A stretch of 64,000 nt of DNA from the NCBI GenBank assembly GCA_964036315.1, contig OZ038509.1, forward strand, positions 32,501,103 to 32,565,102. The letters are read 5' to 3'. Shown here piece by piece: positions 46,705 through 57,902 of the stretch. The DNA is from Acanthosepion esculentum. Its lineage: Eukaryota; Mollusca; Cephalopoda; Sepiida; Sepiidae. The position numbers were made by a program, and so were the translations under genes. How positions within the stretch are numbered: the first letter of the stretch is position 1; every line of letters begins with the position of its first letter. The notes beneath the pieces were generated by a model that was not told where the DNA came from, ran no database searches, and worked only from the letters and a program-made list of their open reading frames with translations.

Positions 46705-47034
46705 CTATTCTTGTTTGAACGATCTCCCGAGCACCGTCGGTGTATACCGGTTTTTATTTATTTTTTCCTTCGTCCTCAGAATAAATGCATCCTTTTTCGC
46801 TTCTTTTCTTATCTCTCGCAAGGTCACAGGTAGTTCCTTTACTGCCTTGTATAACTCTTTACTGTTTTCTTCTGTGGTAGCAAATGGCGCGTTTCGCTTC
46901 TTTTTACATGCTGGTTGGACATTTTCTTTCAATTCAATTCTATCTGCAACCTTACAAAACGAGCTGATAGGTGAATCCCATACGTCGAACTTTTGCATAC
47001 AGTCTGTACCCACTAGATTTTCTGTATCTTTCAT
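46705..47034 (-). pseudogene. Gypsy B: fused protease/pol remnant spanning two deletions
   Basis: A single open frame joins three parts that are far apart in gypsy A: the protease end (ENLVGTDCMQKFDVWD) and start of RT (KKKRNAPFATTEE), the RNase H-integrase linker (ELPVTLREIRKEA) and a late integrase piece (NKNRYTPTV). Thus RT plus RNase H and the integrase core were removed by two deletions that leave the frame open. Confidence 0.85.
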
Positions 47035-47119
47035 TACGTATATCTTGATTTTTTTTTTGTTTTCCCGTGAAATTTAACATTTACGATTATTTCTCCTTCG
47101 AATTTTATACGCTTTCCTG

Positions 47120-47425
47120 TCACCGACTTAGCAATTTTTTGTGTATGTAACATGGTTGGTCTGTTAAGATTTTCCATGTCTGTAGGTTAATTATCGTTAG
47201 ATCGGAACCCGAGTCTAGTTGCAATTTTATCTTTTTCTTTAAGATTTCAAGTTCCACATATTTCCTTATGTTGGTATTGTCTTCGTAATGCATCCTAGTA
47301 GCTCTTATCCTACTTGTAGCTTTTCTGTTCCTACATTGGGATGCCTTGTGCCCCATTTTTCCACACACAAGACAGTTTTTATATTTAAAACGGCAATCTT
47401 TATTCCAGTGTAGTCCTCCACATCG
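47120..47425 (-). pseudogene. Gypsy B: zinc knuckles and protease
   Basis: CYRCGG...HWNKDC and CLVCGKMGHKASQC are two CCHC knuckles, followed by KLQLDSGSDLTIINLQTW, the aspartic protease active site. A run of 11 cytosines (minus strand, at 47441-47451) lies just upstream and throws the frame out of register with gag. Confidence 0.85.
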
Positions 47426-47480
47426 ATAACATGCAGATGGGGGGGGGGGGGCTTATATTTGCTTCGATTTTCGTCATAAT

Positions 47481-48254
47481 TTACCCTATATGTTGTATTT
47501 TTCCCTTATTATAGAATTTTTGTTTTCTTTCCGGGGAGGGTGAAGAACGTAAACTTTTGTTTAACTTACATATATGTGATACTCCTGACTCCTCAATGTT
47601 CTTCGAGTCTTTCTTTATACTCAGGCATTTTTGGCAATCTTCTGATAATTGTTGTAGTGTTAGTTCAGGTTCATTTTGTAGTTTTGAAAGCATTCTTTTG
47701 TGCATTTCACTATCTTTTGCTGAGACTAACCCTTGAACAAAGATGAGACACTTGAAATTGTCCGGTGTTAATTCTGCCAACTTGAAGTCGTCGCAATGTT
47801 TATTCACGATTGCGGCAAACGTGGAATAGTCCTCATTTTCGCCCTTTACCAGGTTAAGACATTTCCACCTCTTGTGAAAGAGTGACGTTTTTGGACTGAA
47901 CAGCTCTGTAAGAAATGTAACTGCTTTGTCAAACGTTAATTCGTTCGTCTTTTTTGGCAAAATGTAATCCACAAATTTTGTGTATTCTTCAGTTCCTAGT
48001 TTTCTGAGCAACAGGCGTAGCTTCTTTGCTTCTGTCCAGTTTTGACAATCGATGTTAAAGATGTCTTCGTGGCGTCTAAAATAATCCCCGAAATTTTTAT
48101 CCTCTTCTAGAGAGTATTTGAAAGTTTCTATCGTATTCCACACTGCGTCTTGGGAAAAAGTCGCCTCTTTTTCGATATTTTGTTGTTTGTTACCCGCTAC
48201 CTTTAATATTAGTTCCTGCGTTTGTAGTAATTGTTTTTGCCATTTTTCTTCCAT
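47481..48254 (-). CDS. Gypsy B: gag protein
   Basis: 257 residues from MEEKWQKQLLQTQELI to KQKFYNKGKIQHIG. A glutamine-rich helical N-terminus is followed by an all-helical capsid-like region (DNFKCLIFVQGL, ELTLQQLSEDCQKCL). The start could lie further upstream, since the gag N-terminal helix of gypsy A also appears here (48255-48320), but that part has a stop. It is the only intact-looking gag among the gypsy copies in the window. Confidence 0.85.
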   Translation of the reverse strand: MEEKWQKQLLQTQELILKVAGNKQQNIEKEATFSQDAVWNTIETFKYSLEEDKNFGDYFRRHEDIFNIDCQNWTEAKKLRLLLRKLGTEEYTKFVDYILPKKTNELTFDKAVTFLTELFSPKTSLFHKRWKCLNLVKGENEDYSTFAAIVNKHCDDFKLAELTPDNFKCLIFVQGLVSAKDSEMHKRMLSKLQNEPELTLQQLSEDCQKCLSIKKDSKNIEESGVSHICKLNKSLRSSPSPERKQKFYNKGKIQHIG

Positions 48255-48371
48255 TCTTTCCTGGAGTTGTAATTGCTGTTCATTTTGGTATTTTACAAGT
48301 TCTACTAAAATATTTTAAAAATCCTCTCCATAAAAGTCTTACGAAAAACTCGCTTTTCCGTATTTTAGTCC

Positions 48372-48711
48372 TCGTAAATCTTTTGTCGCCAAGTTGTTGT
48401 GGACACTGGCAAAAAAAAAAACCCGGCAAAGGAGACTTTTTTTTTTTTTTCTCTGTGAGTTCGAATACCTCGTCGTCAATTTGTTGTGGACAACGAAGGA
48501 GAATTTTGTTTCGTTTTCCTTTCCGTGTGAGTTCGAATTCCTCGTCGCCAATTTGTTGTGGTCGGCAAGGGAGAATTTTTCTTTTTTCTTTTTCCTTTCC
48601 CATGTGAGTTCGAATTCCTCGTCGCCAATTTGTTGTGGACAATGAGGGAGACTTTTGTTTCGATTTCCTTCCCGTGTGAGTTCAAATTCCTCGTCGCCAA
48701 TTTGTTGTGGA
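48372..48711 (-). repeat. Five tandem LTR-end/primer-binding-site units of gypsy B
   Basis: CCACAACAAATTGGCGACGA followed by GGAATTCGAACTCACA (minus strand) recurs five times with 70-90 bp spacing, from the true junction at the right LTR towards gag. A- and T-rich spacers separate the units. Confidence 0.9.
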
Positions 48712-49018
48712 TTCCGGGATGAAATCAGATATCAATGAATAACAAACGCCAGGAATGGATAAGGAAAATAAATGTATTAACGTAATAATACAAACTGGTA
48801 ATACGGATTAGTAGATCCAGGAATGCGGGTTAGTAGCAAATATATATATATAGTCTTGGGTATCGACGTATCGCTGTATGACTTCTTACTGAGTCTAAGT
48901 GCTCGTGACTGTGAGTCTTGTGCTACCCTCCTCTATTACAGACTGTCCGGGTATTCACTGGTAGTAGTATATGTATACCTTGGGTGAGTCTATTTGTGTG
49001 AAAAGGGGAGACCCCTCA
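48703..49018 (-). repeat. 5' LTR of gypsy B
   Basis: 316 bp, TGTTGTGGATTCC to GACCCCTCA on the plus strand. The last three bases (ACA) present in the solo LTR at 8591-8985 are missing. Confidence 0.9.
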
Positions 49019-49019
49019 T

Positions 49020-49820
49020 TAATTATGCTTGTATGTCGAGAGGGTTGTTATTTTTAAGTTTGAAGTATGAGGCAGTGAAAGTGACTTGGGGAACATCCAC
49101 GATCAAAGACCTCAGCAGACTGGATTATCCAACCTGAAGGTATTTCTAACTGGGTTCCACCTGCAAGTTTATACACTGCTTCTATCAAAATCTGTCAGCA
49201 TTTCGTCAAATTTGTAATGCATATACCTGGTATATAACATTATCAGACTGAGTGTCATGATGGGTACATTCGGCTTCGTATATTTGTACCCTACGTCACT
49301 TTATTGGTATGTTGCTCTCAAACACAGTAATAATACTACTCGTGTGTAAACAACAATAAATATGGCACTGGGAGTGGGAGAGACAAAAAGATCGTGGAAT
49401 GCAATAATAAGTTATAGATTAGATTTAGTTTACTGCAAAGCCGTCAAGTACTCGTAGCAGTTAATGTTACTAAATGTTCAGCAGGCTTCTCGAAAGCAAA
49501 TCATTTATTTACGATCCGTATTATACGTTTGATCACATCTTATATCAAATTGCGGCAATGAGCAATCAGCTTGTTTGCTCATTGGCGTAAATTGATGACA
49601 TAAGATGCGATAAAACATAACTGAGTTCAAGTTGGGACAAGTAACACACTGAGCATTCTTAATTTTCTGTCAGGCAATATGTCATCTAGCCATTGGCAAT
49701 TGTCAAGGCATAATAACCTACTTAGGTTTTCTCTCAGTTCTTAGTCGACAAGATCAAGTCAACTAATAAATTACCTAAAATCATATGTCATCAGTATTTC
49801 AATATTTAATACGTAAAAAG
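49020..49820. other. Intron with no recognised feature
   Basis: No exon or named repeat recognised. A 30-bp inverted pair (GATCACATCTTATATC / GACATAAGATGCGATAA) near 49530-49615 was seen. Confidence 0.45.
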
Positions 49821-49827
49821 TAATCTC

Positions 49828-50165
49828 GGTCTATATTTCTGAGATGTAATTATTTACACTATTTACATTGCCCGGACTGTTGACATATCTTTGTTGTCAT
49901 ATTCACGACGTTTCGGCCGTTGTACGCCCCGGTCTTCTTCAGATGATTGGATTTTCGAACTAAACCCTTTATTTACTCTACGGGAGTAAATTTTCTAGTT
50001 CCACGTGCCATGCTTCTCCCAGATATCTCAGTTTTTTTGTTATCTTCTTTTAACCCCAACTCTTCAAGTTTTTGTTGCTGTAAGCAGGTATTATACTCAC
50101 AACTCTTTCGGTAATGTCACTGGATTCAACCAACGCTTTTATCTACTGAACCATGTTAAAGTAAA
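49828..50165 (-). mobile_element. Composite SINE-like element with hammerhead-like end, copy C2
   Basis: Minus strand: a tRNA-like head with A box TGGTTCAGTAG (50153-50143) and B box GAGTATAATACC (50098-50087), a linker, then the hammerhead-like motif (49945-49904). The outer end has GTCTATATTTCTGAGATG, the same extension as copy C1 at 62865. The opposite terminal motif is missing, so this copy is truncated at its tRNA side. Confidence 0.7.
49904..49945 (-). ncRNA. Hammerhead-like motif (composite family, C2)
   Basis: CAT, CTGAAGA, extra A, stem II GACCG/CGGCC with one mismatch, GAAA, palindromic ACGT, C, GTG. Confidence 0.5.
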
Positions 50166-50619
50166 GAATAGTAAATAATGATTTTTAAAGTGGAATCACA
50201 GTTTTCAGAAGGTAACTATTCAGCACCAAAAGAGTCGTGAAAGGCTTTTGGGTTGAGCTTGTCTGTCGGAGATATTCTTATTGTTTTACTACGATACTGT
50301 TAATATTTTTGATAAAGATGAAAGTATTGTCGAGTAGATTAGGTTTTGTTTTAGTTTCGAGGTAATAAATAAAATCTCCACCGTTCGTAAAAGTCTATCT
50401 TCCACCATAGATGCACGTGACAAACATTTTTTGATTTTACCGAAAATGAATTAGACAAATTATTAATCTGTAAATATATAAAGAAAAGTTCTTGCAAGTA
50501 AAAAGGAGATAAATTCAAGAAGGAATTGAAATTTATCGCTAAACAATTCCCCCAGTTTTATTGTTAAAACCCTAACATCTAATATGAAAACGAACACAAT
50601 TTAAACTAAGTATATAGGT

Positions 50620-51665
50620 ATATATTGACGTGCCAAAGGTCATAGGGGCGCAGTATATAACGATAATGATAGGCAGCGCCATCGTACCATGAAGATCATG
50701 GAAATGTCCAAACCGTTGTAGAACACCGGATAGTTTACATATGGCAACCCGGCGTAAATTGATAGAGTTTGAAAGTAACATGATAGCCGGTACCAGACAG
50801 TTGGAGCATTTCATTTCTGGGAAACTTGACATGCCTCGAACTACGGTATCATATGTGTGCAGAGAATACCTGAATAAAGGCATTACCTGAGCAAGGCAAT
50901 GGTCGGGTAAGGCTCATTACTGATCGTGACCAGAATTACTCGACTAGAATTTTCTGTGGTAATAGACAAGCAACACTGAATCAAATCATATCCATATACA
51001 ATGCAGGAGGAATTAAACGCATATCGAGCTGATTAATTCAGCGTTCTTTACTTTCCATTAGATATGGGAGTAGAAAATCCGCTAGGTTGACTCCTGTTAA
51101 CGTCATTACTCCAGACATAGCACCTCACTTGTTCTCGTGACGTCGGCAATTGAACCCCAGAGAAGTGACAATGTACTTCAATGAGTCACGGTTTCAAATT
51201 CTTTGAACTGATGGTAGGATTCGGGTGTGGCAAATGTCAACAATGTTCCGTGCAAATGGGAGTAATTGCATAGTAGTTTGGACTGTATTCATGCCTAAAC
51301 CTGACAGCGCTTCGTGACTATTTGCACCTTTAAATGAACTCCATGTGCACCAAGAACATTGGATTATTCCAACAGGATAAAGCCCCACATCGTCGGGTCC
51401 AAGTTGCCCAAAATTGGTTTGAGGAACATTCAGGAGATTTTCGACGAATGGTATTCGCTCCGCAATCGAACATTTATGGGACGTGGTACAGAGGTCTATT
51501 CACAATCAAGACCTAAAGTTACGAAGAAACTATAGACTGTATAGATCAACAATAGAGATCTTCTGCTTCCTTGTGGAATCGATGCTATGAGCTGTTGCAT
51601 TTCACTGGGCTAGATGAGGTCCCGCTCGATACAAGATACCTATTGTATGATTTTGGTACGTTGAT
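50620..51665 (+). pseudogene. Tc1-like transposase pseudogene
   Basis: ATGGCAACCCGGCG (50742) opens MATRRKLIEFESNMIAGTRQ, the N-terminal helix-turn-helix. Then come FNESRFQIL (first catalytic aspartate position now asparagine), FQQDKAPHRRVQVAQNWFEE and AIEHLWDVVQRSIHNQD. Stops and frameshifts throughout. The ends (TTGACGTGCCAAAGG and TTTGGTACGTTGATG) look like decayed inverted repeats. Confidence 0.8.
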
Positions 51666-51930
51666 GTAAATAGAAATTTATTGAACCTTTGTTTGCTTAG
51701 TATACTCCCATCAAGAAATTTTCAGTATTTTTAATGAGGACAGATATTATAAGTTGAATTTCATGTAATTTATTTATCAACCTGAAAATTCTACGAACAC
51801 AGATTGATCAATACCAATTTTATTGTAAGAAAAAATAAAAGAATTGAAGAATAGATTCTGCATCGCTTAGTATTGCAGGTTCCACTTATCGAATTCTTTG
51901 TAAAGTCTGAATATTACTTTTTTATATTAT

Positions 51931-52117
51931 AATAAAGGTGGCACCAATTATGAAAACTAAATCATTAATGAACGTATGACAGGAATCGGGGTGTGTCATT
52001 AGATTACGATACAGGCCAGATAAACACTTAACCTAATATAATGACACATGCTAACTCCTGTCATACGTTTCATAATGCATAAATGTTTTAGTTTTCATAA
52101 TTGGTGCCACCTTTATT
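51931..52117. mobile_element. Palindromic MITE
   Basis: AATAAAGGTGGCACCAATTA at the left pairs with TAATTGGTGCCACCTTTATT at the right. The arms continue inward through a shared GTATGACAGGA/TCCTGTCATAC segment. No coding content. It lies 72 bases from the donor side of exon 4. Confidence 0.8.
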
Positions 52118-52189
52118 CGTATATGTGTATGTGTGTGCGTTTGTGTGTCTGCATGCACGTGTGTGTGTCTCTGTGCGTGAGTTACTCAC

Positions 52190-52291
52190 CTGGTACGCAC
52201 TGACAAATCCCAGAAATCGGGTCACAAGTACCATGTCCGTTACAGTCACATTTCTCAACACAGTTGATTCCCCAAGTGCCTGGAGAACAAT
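52190..52291 (-). CDS. MEGF10-like: Receptor exon 4: EGF repeat 2
   Basis: A TTTTTTCAG acceptor and a GTGAGT donor bound this exon. It encodes the pattern CSPGTWGINC, CDCNGHGTC, GICQCVPG of a laminin-type EGF unit. The last G joins to the next exon to make PGWTGGKC. A 187-bp MITE lies about 70 bp inside the following intron. Confidence 0.93.
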
Positions 52292-52919
52292 CTGAAAAAA
52301 TAAACCATCATTAGATAAAATAAATTTACATCCTAATGTCAATGATCCGTTTCTATTCTTTTCGATGATGAAACTAACAGGAAACATTTTTTACAATCAA
52401 AAGATTTTAGAAATTCAGAAGCTGTAGACTCTCTGTAACGATCTGAAACTTTCAGACGAATAAAGAAAAAAAAAACTAAGCGAATTATAATGCCCAACGA
52501 ATTTAAATTGGAAATGTTTTCTTTGTGTATAAATGCAGTCTTCCTATTTTTTGTTACAAATGTACTTTTCAGTGTTTAATTTCGTAAAATGTATAGTTAA
52601 GTCAGTGATGATGCAAAACGATCCCTGTGAATAAAATTTAAAAATATTATGTACAATAACATAGACAATAACAAAGATGATAAAATATATTAATCTCAAA
52701 AAGACAAACGACCATGAAGTGTTTTATGGCGTTTGATAGAGAGAATTCCATAGATTGACAATTAAGACTGATAGATTCATTTCTAGACAGAATTTTAGTA
52801 GATAAACAAAGAAAAGGAAACAAACATCGTTAGATCTTTTCTTTGCCTTTTATTCTGTTTTACAAAAGATAATGAGTTTATTTGAACATTTATCTATAAA
52901 CAGAAAGCAAAATGTATTT

Positions 52920-53910
52920 TCTTTTGCTCTCCTCTGCCAGCCACAATGATGGAGAAAGCATTACGTCGCACTATCGCCAGTGAGACACGCTGCAAGAGCC
53001 ACTCTGTTTCGCGAGGCTCGTCCCTTAATCGAGACGCAATGTCACCAACACTCCGAAGGAACGCTATCGGAACGAGGATCAATAGTCCCAGAAGTTTCCA
53101 CTGACACTGGAGTAAAAATAAACCTGTCCGCAAAAGAAGAATATTGAACTATTTTTTTAATCTCCGCGTCCCGATCGACTGAACCCTCAGCTGCGGACTT
53201 GACCAAATTACCGGTCGAAAATGTATCGGCACAGGTCGCATCCTAAATCAACGATTTCTGCTCTTTAAAAGGGAAAATGATAATCCCATCCGGCCGCTTT
53301 CCATCGCCATGGTCGAGGCCTACGTGTTCGATTTGGGAAGGGAACCCAGCTGCATTCAGACCTCTTCTGATGATGTCGTTTATTGCTGCATGTCTTAGAA
53401 AGCGGTCGACACTACGGCGACAGGAGAGACGATGCAAACCAAACTCATCAACGTAAGCGCCACATCTGCATCTGTGACACTCACATAATTTGAGCCCAAG
53501 ACGGATCCCGATACCGACCCGAGTTCACTCATCATCCAGAAAGGTACCCGTAGATGAGGAGGGCACTGCATTGAGGCAAGCGTCTCTACTCGATCGTGTA
53601 GCAGATAGTAGACAGGCGAGGCGAGCCTTAAATTAGTAAAATTGGCCTCACATTTTATTTTATCCCAGTTTTTCTGATATGATATGTCTTGTGGGATTGA
53701 AAGTAATTCTTGGGTCCAGACGCTACATGCTTGCCGAGAAAACATTGAGACGATTCACCGAGTATCTCATCAATTAATTCACGACTGGAAGAAAGTGAAG
53801 AAAGATATGCTGGAAGGGCCAAGTCTTCCGCTGATCGAAGGCCCAGGCATCCAAAGCATTCGCCTGCCTTCAGCTTGTGTCGTCGAAACTAACATTGCAA
53901 ATTAAGTCCG
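52920..53910 (-). pseudogene. RLE-type LINE remnant: CCHC motif and restriction-like endonuclease
   Basis: Minus strand, several frames. LGLRSAEDLALPAYLSSLS comes first (53860 region). Then HRCRCGAYVDEFGLHRLSC, the CCHC finger of restriction-like-endonuclease LINEs (near 53475-53420). GDGKRPDGIIIFPF follows (PD of PD-(D/E)XK), then DATCADTFSTGNLVKSA and, at 53050-52950, RDEPRETEWLLQRVSLAIVR. The spacing PD to the next D fits the nuclease. Stops and frame changes make it a dead copy. Confidence 0.75.
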
Positions 53911-54072
53911 CGCATTTCTTAATTAAATTATAACAAATGGAAAATAACTTCTGCTTGTGGAACTGTGAGAAGAACAAAGAAAACAGAACTCATGGTAAGA
54001 TCAGTTGAGGAAAACTTTATAGGGACACAATGGATTAAATTGATGAAAACAAAAGTGGATAAAATTACTTAC

Positions 54073-54165
54073 GTGAAGCACAAGTGTGTCCTCTCCATCC
54101 CGGATGACAGTGGCAGACATTTGGAGCCAGGCAAATGCCATTGTTACAGCCATATTGACATATTG
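54073..54165 (-). CDS. MEGF10-like: Receptor exon 3: first EGF repeat
   Basis: Begins after a CGACAG acceptor and ends at a GTAAGT donor. It encodes one short EGF module with CQYGCNNGICLAPNVCHCHPGWRG, listed here only by key residues: six cysteines ending in the PGWRG turn. It follows the EMI domain directly, as in MEGF10. The upstream intron (54166-59552) holds piggyBac, LINE and palindromic repeats. Confidence 0.92.
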
Positions 54166-54589
54166 CTGTCGTAGAAAAATCATAAAATTAAATTTGTAGA
54201 TTGATTCATTGGGCAAAGGTTTTTACAATATTTATCGAATAAGGAAAAATTGCTTTTACTTCTTTTAAATTATAATTACATCAGAACACACATCCATACA
54301 TACATGACTAAAGGAGTATAGAGGAGTATGAACTTGACAACTGTCAATTCGTTAAAGGAATATGACCATCGCTGATATATTTGATCTATGTTTTTAGTTC
54401 TCGTGAGAACGATAATGGCTCTTGAAGTCAGCAAGTGAATTACAATGCTTATTACAGACGTGGCAAACTAAATTGTTTTGTACAGGACATTTTCTATCGT
54501 CTACTTAAATAAATTTAGAACAAAAATAAAATTTTGGTGGCTGACTTATCCTCCTATTATCAAATGGATCCATTGAATCCGTGGTTGAA

Positions 54590-55350
54590 ATCTTGCATTA
54601 AATAAATAATAAGGTCCATTCTAAATAGGTGCCATTTCTTTTTCTGAAGTTGATGATGCAAGTGATAATGTTAGCATTACTTATTCAGAATCGGATGATG
54701 ATATGAATGATGACAACAAAACTCAGAGAAATGACTTTTCAAATCAAGGATGAATGAAAAGTATTATTCGAAGGCTAAATCTGAAATTTGGTCTTCTAAA
54801 CCAATTGAACAAATTCATCCTACAAAGTTTTACAGCAAAAGCCTGGACCTTCACGTTTTGCAAGAAGATCTTGTGATTTACCCCTTTCATCATTGATATT
54901 GTTCATGAAGCTAAATCTGATAGAAATAATCCCAAAATGGACAACAAATGCAGAAGGGATTTGCGTCTCGCAGGTATTGATACCACTACAAACTCTAGTG
55001 AGCACTGTACTGTCCAGGAACCATCCAATGAGTAAAAGAAAAAAAGATGCACCTTGTGTGGTCCGAAAATGGATGGGAAAACGCAAAGTGTCTGTCATAT
55101 TAGACAAAAAATCGTCTATGAAAGCCATTTGGAAATATTCTGTGCGAAATGCAACAATGAAATGTAATTTGAATTAAGTTTATAATTTCAAATTAAATGC
55201 AAAGATGTATTGTAATTTTTCTGTTTCAGTGAATAAACTTTGATTAAAATTGTTATTTCTTTGTCATCTACAATTATACATACCTAACATCATCAAAAAA
55301 ATGCAAAAAGTTTGAATACTTTAAAAAAATAGAAATGGATCTATTGGACC
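54590..55350 (+). pseudogene. piggyBac-like transposase remnant, internally deleted
   Basis: An acidic N-terminal stretch SESDDDMNDDN at about 54680 and, after a gap, a C-terminal cysteine-rich finger CTLCGPKMDGKTQSVCHI...HLEIFCAKC (55051-55155) recall the ends of piggyBac transposases. The DDD catalytic core is missing. Terminal repeats were not identified. Confidence 0.5.
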
Positions 55351-55429
55351 CAAGTGATATTTAATGGAAGTCAATTTTCTTGGTAGACGGAGGGTTAATG
55401 ATTTCTCTTTCCCTAACTGCTTACTTGAC

Positions 55430-56700
55430 ATGTGTCCATTTCATTGCATATTCTTGGAAGGTCTTAGTGCCTTCATGAAGTGTACGTTTCCACTTATTTC
55501 GGCCAAAAGCAGCAGGTTTCGACCCAGTATCTTCGATATTGCAATCGGAAAGAGACTCTTGTAAACAGTTCTTTAAGCGCTTCATTGGTTTCTGCTGAGC
55601 TCGAGTGCTGACAAATCCCTGTAGAGCATTTGCTTGGTTATTTTGCTGTCTTCAAGGAGAATGTCATGGCCTTCCCAATGAAGCCTGCGCTGATGAATAT
55701 GCGTTTCGATAATGATTGCATTGGACTTTTCGACGATCATCGTGTCTGGAATGAGGGATATCTACTGGATACAAAGAATCGACCTTAAACAGCGTTGGTG
55801 GAATCTCCCCAGATCGCCTAAGTGTCAGTGATACACAATTCATGTCTCATAGAAGTATAGCAGGAATGTTAGCACACAGGTATTGTAGACTGCCATCTTT
55901 GCGTACTTAAATCCTCTCTGAGACCAGACTCATTTTTTAGAGCTGCAAAAGCATCAGTTGCCTTCTTCATACGAGCAGATATTTTATCGTCAAGAGTATA
56001 GTCTGTTTACAGTACTCTCAGGGTATATGAATTTGTCTACCACAGATTGAAGCAATCCACAAATATTGAGGGTTTGATGTAAGGTGAGCCCGGAACAGAT
56101 TGTAACGTGACACCTGCCTTGTTCAGGCTGACAGTAAGGCTGAAAGTTTTGCAGGAACAGGAAATATTATCCATACAAGTCTGCATTTCCGCTTATGTTT
56201 GGGTGACCAAGTCGCCATCATAAGTATACAGAAGGTCTTGTACAAGAGTCTGGAATGATTTAACAGAGAAATGTTGGATGAAGTTTACCAGTTGTACCCT
56301 GGTCGCAGTCCTGAAAGGCTTGGTGATAAAAGACGGAACTGAAAGGTAATCTTGCTTCGTACCTTCATGGTGGTCTGAAATAACGTTAACAGATATGTCC
56401 ATGTTGTCATGAAGCGACTGGATTATATCTACGAAATGGCGAGGACAGTCTAGCCATCTCAAGATCTTCCATATAGGTTATCTGTTGACAGTGGCGAAGG
56501 ATTTGGTAAGATCTGAAACATACATTGTTGCTCATACAACCTGGATGTGTTGCTCTGTGAAAATCATATCAGTCGTTCCCCTATTAGGATGGAAGGCACA
56601 TTGTCAGGACACTAAGATCCATAATGTGAACTTACATTCGAGTCAGCAAAATCCCCATTAGGATTTCACCCGCTGCTGAAAATAAAGATATGTACCGCTA
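55430..56700 (-). pseudogene. LINE reverse transcriptase remnant
   Basis: Minus strand: a GFHPNRGTTDMIF segment (56600 region), then RWLDCPRHFVDIIQSLHDNM, TRVQLVNFIQHFSV, NLNKAGVT-like linker, KISARMKKATDAFAALKNES and C-terminal fragments. These are the fingers/palm/thumb of an RTE- or Jockey-type LINE. YADD is replaced by YTYDGDLV-type sequence and there are many stops. Confidence 0.75.
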
Positions 56701-56899
56701 ATGCCCACACAGCTTCCTTATAATGCTATTTTCGTTTTTACTATCTCTGGTTAGCTCCCTTATATTGTGGACACTTGTTTAAAAAATAAACATGCCATAG
56801 CTACAACGGTTAATTTTAAAATAATTATAACAGAGCGCGTTCACGCTTGTTTACAAAAATCACCATCACAACAATTACAGTTCCATTAAGTTTTTCTTT

Positions 56900-56960
56900 G
56901 CAATTCACCACTGAGGATGACCTTGGAGGAGATCGAAAGTGCTTGCGTTAACAAAAAATA
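56900..56960 (+). ncRNA. Degenerate hammerhead-like motif
   Basis: CTGAGGA, T, GACCT...AGATC (one mismatch), GAAA, GTGC. Similar in layout to the Penelope-associated motifs; stem I is not clear. Confidence 0.3.
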
Positions 56961-57094
56961 CGGCGGCTTCCTTAGTTAATTTCAATTTAACATCAAGAAG
57001 ATAATTAGATAACTAGAAAGGGCTATTATGAAATAAATAGACATAATATGTCTATATTATTCAATGAAACATGCTTGAATAAAGATATGCTACC

Positions 57095-57095
57095 T

Positions 57096-57176
<81 letters not shown>

Positions 57177-57217
57177 AGTGATTTCTCCATCTCCACAGAT
57201 GATTGCCGTATCACTGA

Positions 57218-57256
<39 letters not shown>
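57095..57256. repeat. (CA)n and (TA)n microsatellites
   Basis: About 22 CA units, TA, a short unique segment (57175-57220), then about 20 TA units. Confidence 0.95.
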
Positions 57257-57268
<12 letters not shown>

Positions 57269-57391
57269 AAACATGTAGTATTGAATGTTAAAGACAACAT
57301 AGTCTTGGATATTTTCTTTTGAATTTTCTCATATTCTCTAATGAGACTTTTTATTTGAAAATCATTTCGAAATATGTATTGTCCATACGAT

Positions 57392-57431
57392 GACCTAGAG
57401 CTTTCGAACATCATTGTTCATCTTCAGGGTC
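57392..57431 (-). ncRNA. Hammerhead-like motif, left arm of palindrome
   Basis: Same as the right-arm motif, but stem III reads GCTC instead of GCGC, which weakens it. Confidence 0.4.
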
Positions 57432-57671
57432 AATATTTTTAGTCAAAATTTTTTTAAACAAACATTTGCCAATTATCTTGTAGCGTAATCATATTGCTAC
57501 ATTTTTTTTACAAACTAAAAACGTTAAAATCCTTTTAAATTCAAAAGACGCGATGATGTTAACGTTTTTAAAGTATTTTAACATTTTTAGTTTGTAAAAA
57601 AAGTAGCAATATGATTACGCTACAAGATAATTGGCAAATGTTTGATTAAAAAAATTTTGACTAAAAATATT

Positions 57672-57711
57672 GACCCTGAAGATGAACAATGATGTTCGAA
57701 AGCGCTAGGTC
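57672..57711 (+). ncRNA. Hammerhead-like motif, right arm of palindrome
   Basis: GACC, CTGAAGA, extra T, stem II GAACA/TGTTC (loop ATGA), GAAA, palindromic AGCGCT, A, GGTC closing stem I (5 bp counting the flanking T-A pair). It is one of the best-paired motifs in the window. Confidence 0.55.
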
Positions 57712-57842
57712 ATCGTATGGCCAATACATATTTCGAAATCATTTTCAAATAAAAAGTCTCATTAGAGAATATGAGAAAATTCAAAAGAAAATATGCAAGA
57801 CTATGTTGTCTTTAACATTCAATACTACATGTTTAAAAGAAA

Positions 57843-57902
57843 AGTTGCTGCCAAATTACACACACACACACACACGCACACACACACACACACATATATA
57901 TA
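57843..57902. repeat. (CA)n microsatellite
   Basis: About 18 CA units followed by a few TA units; a short duplicated CATTGATGATTGTTTTAACT unit follows. Confidence 0.9.

Larger units (their letters stand above)
45839..49018 (-). mobile_element. Ty3/gypsy LTR retrotransposon B (internally deleted)
   Basis: LTRs at 45839-46391 and 48703-49018 enclose gag, zinc knuckles and protease on the minus strand. Reverse transcriptase, RNase H and most of integrase are deleted. The purine tract AGGAGGGGGGG lies next to the left LTR (46392-46405), and the TGGCGACGAGG primer-binding region next to the right LTR is repeated. Related to gypsy A at about family level. No matching target duplication was seen (ACTAT on the left, TTAAT on the right). 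Confidence 0.9.
57267..57836. repeat. 570-bp near-perfect palindrome
   Basis: The arms run inward from AAACATGTAGTATTGAATG at the left and CATTCAATACTACATGTTT at the right to a short centre near 57540-57555. Each arm carries a hammerhead-like motif pointing outward from the centre. The (TA)n tract on the left and the (CA)n tract on the right are not part of the arms. Confidence 0.85.
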
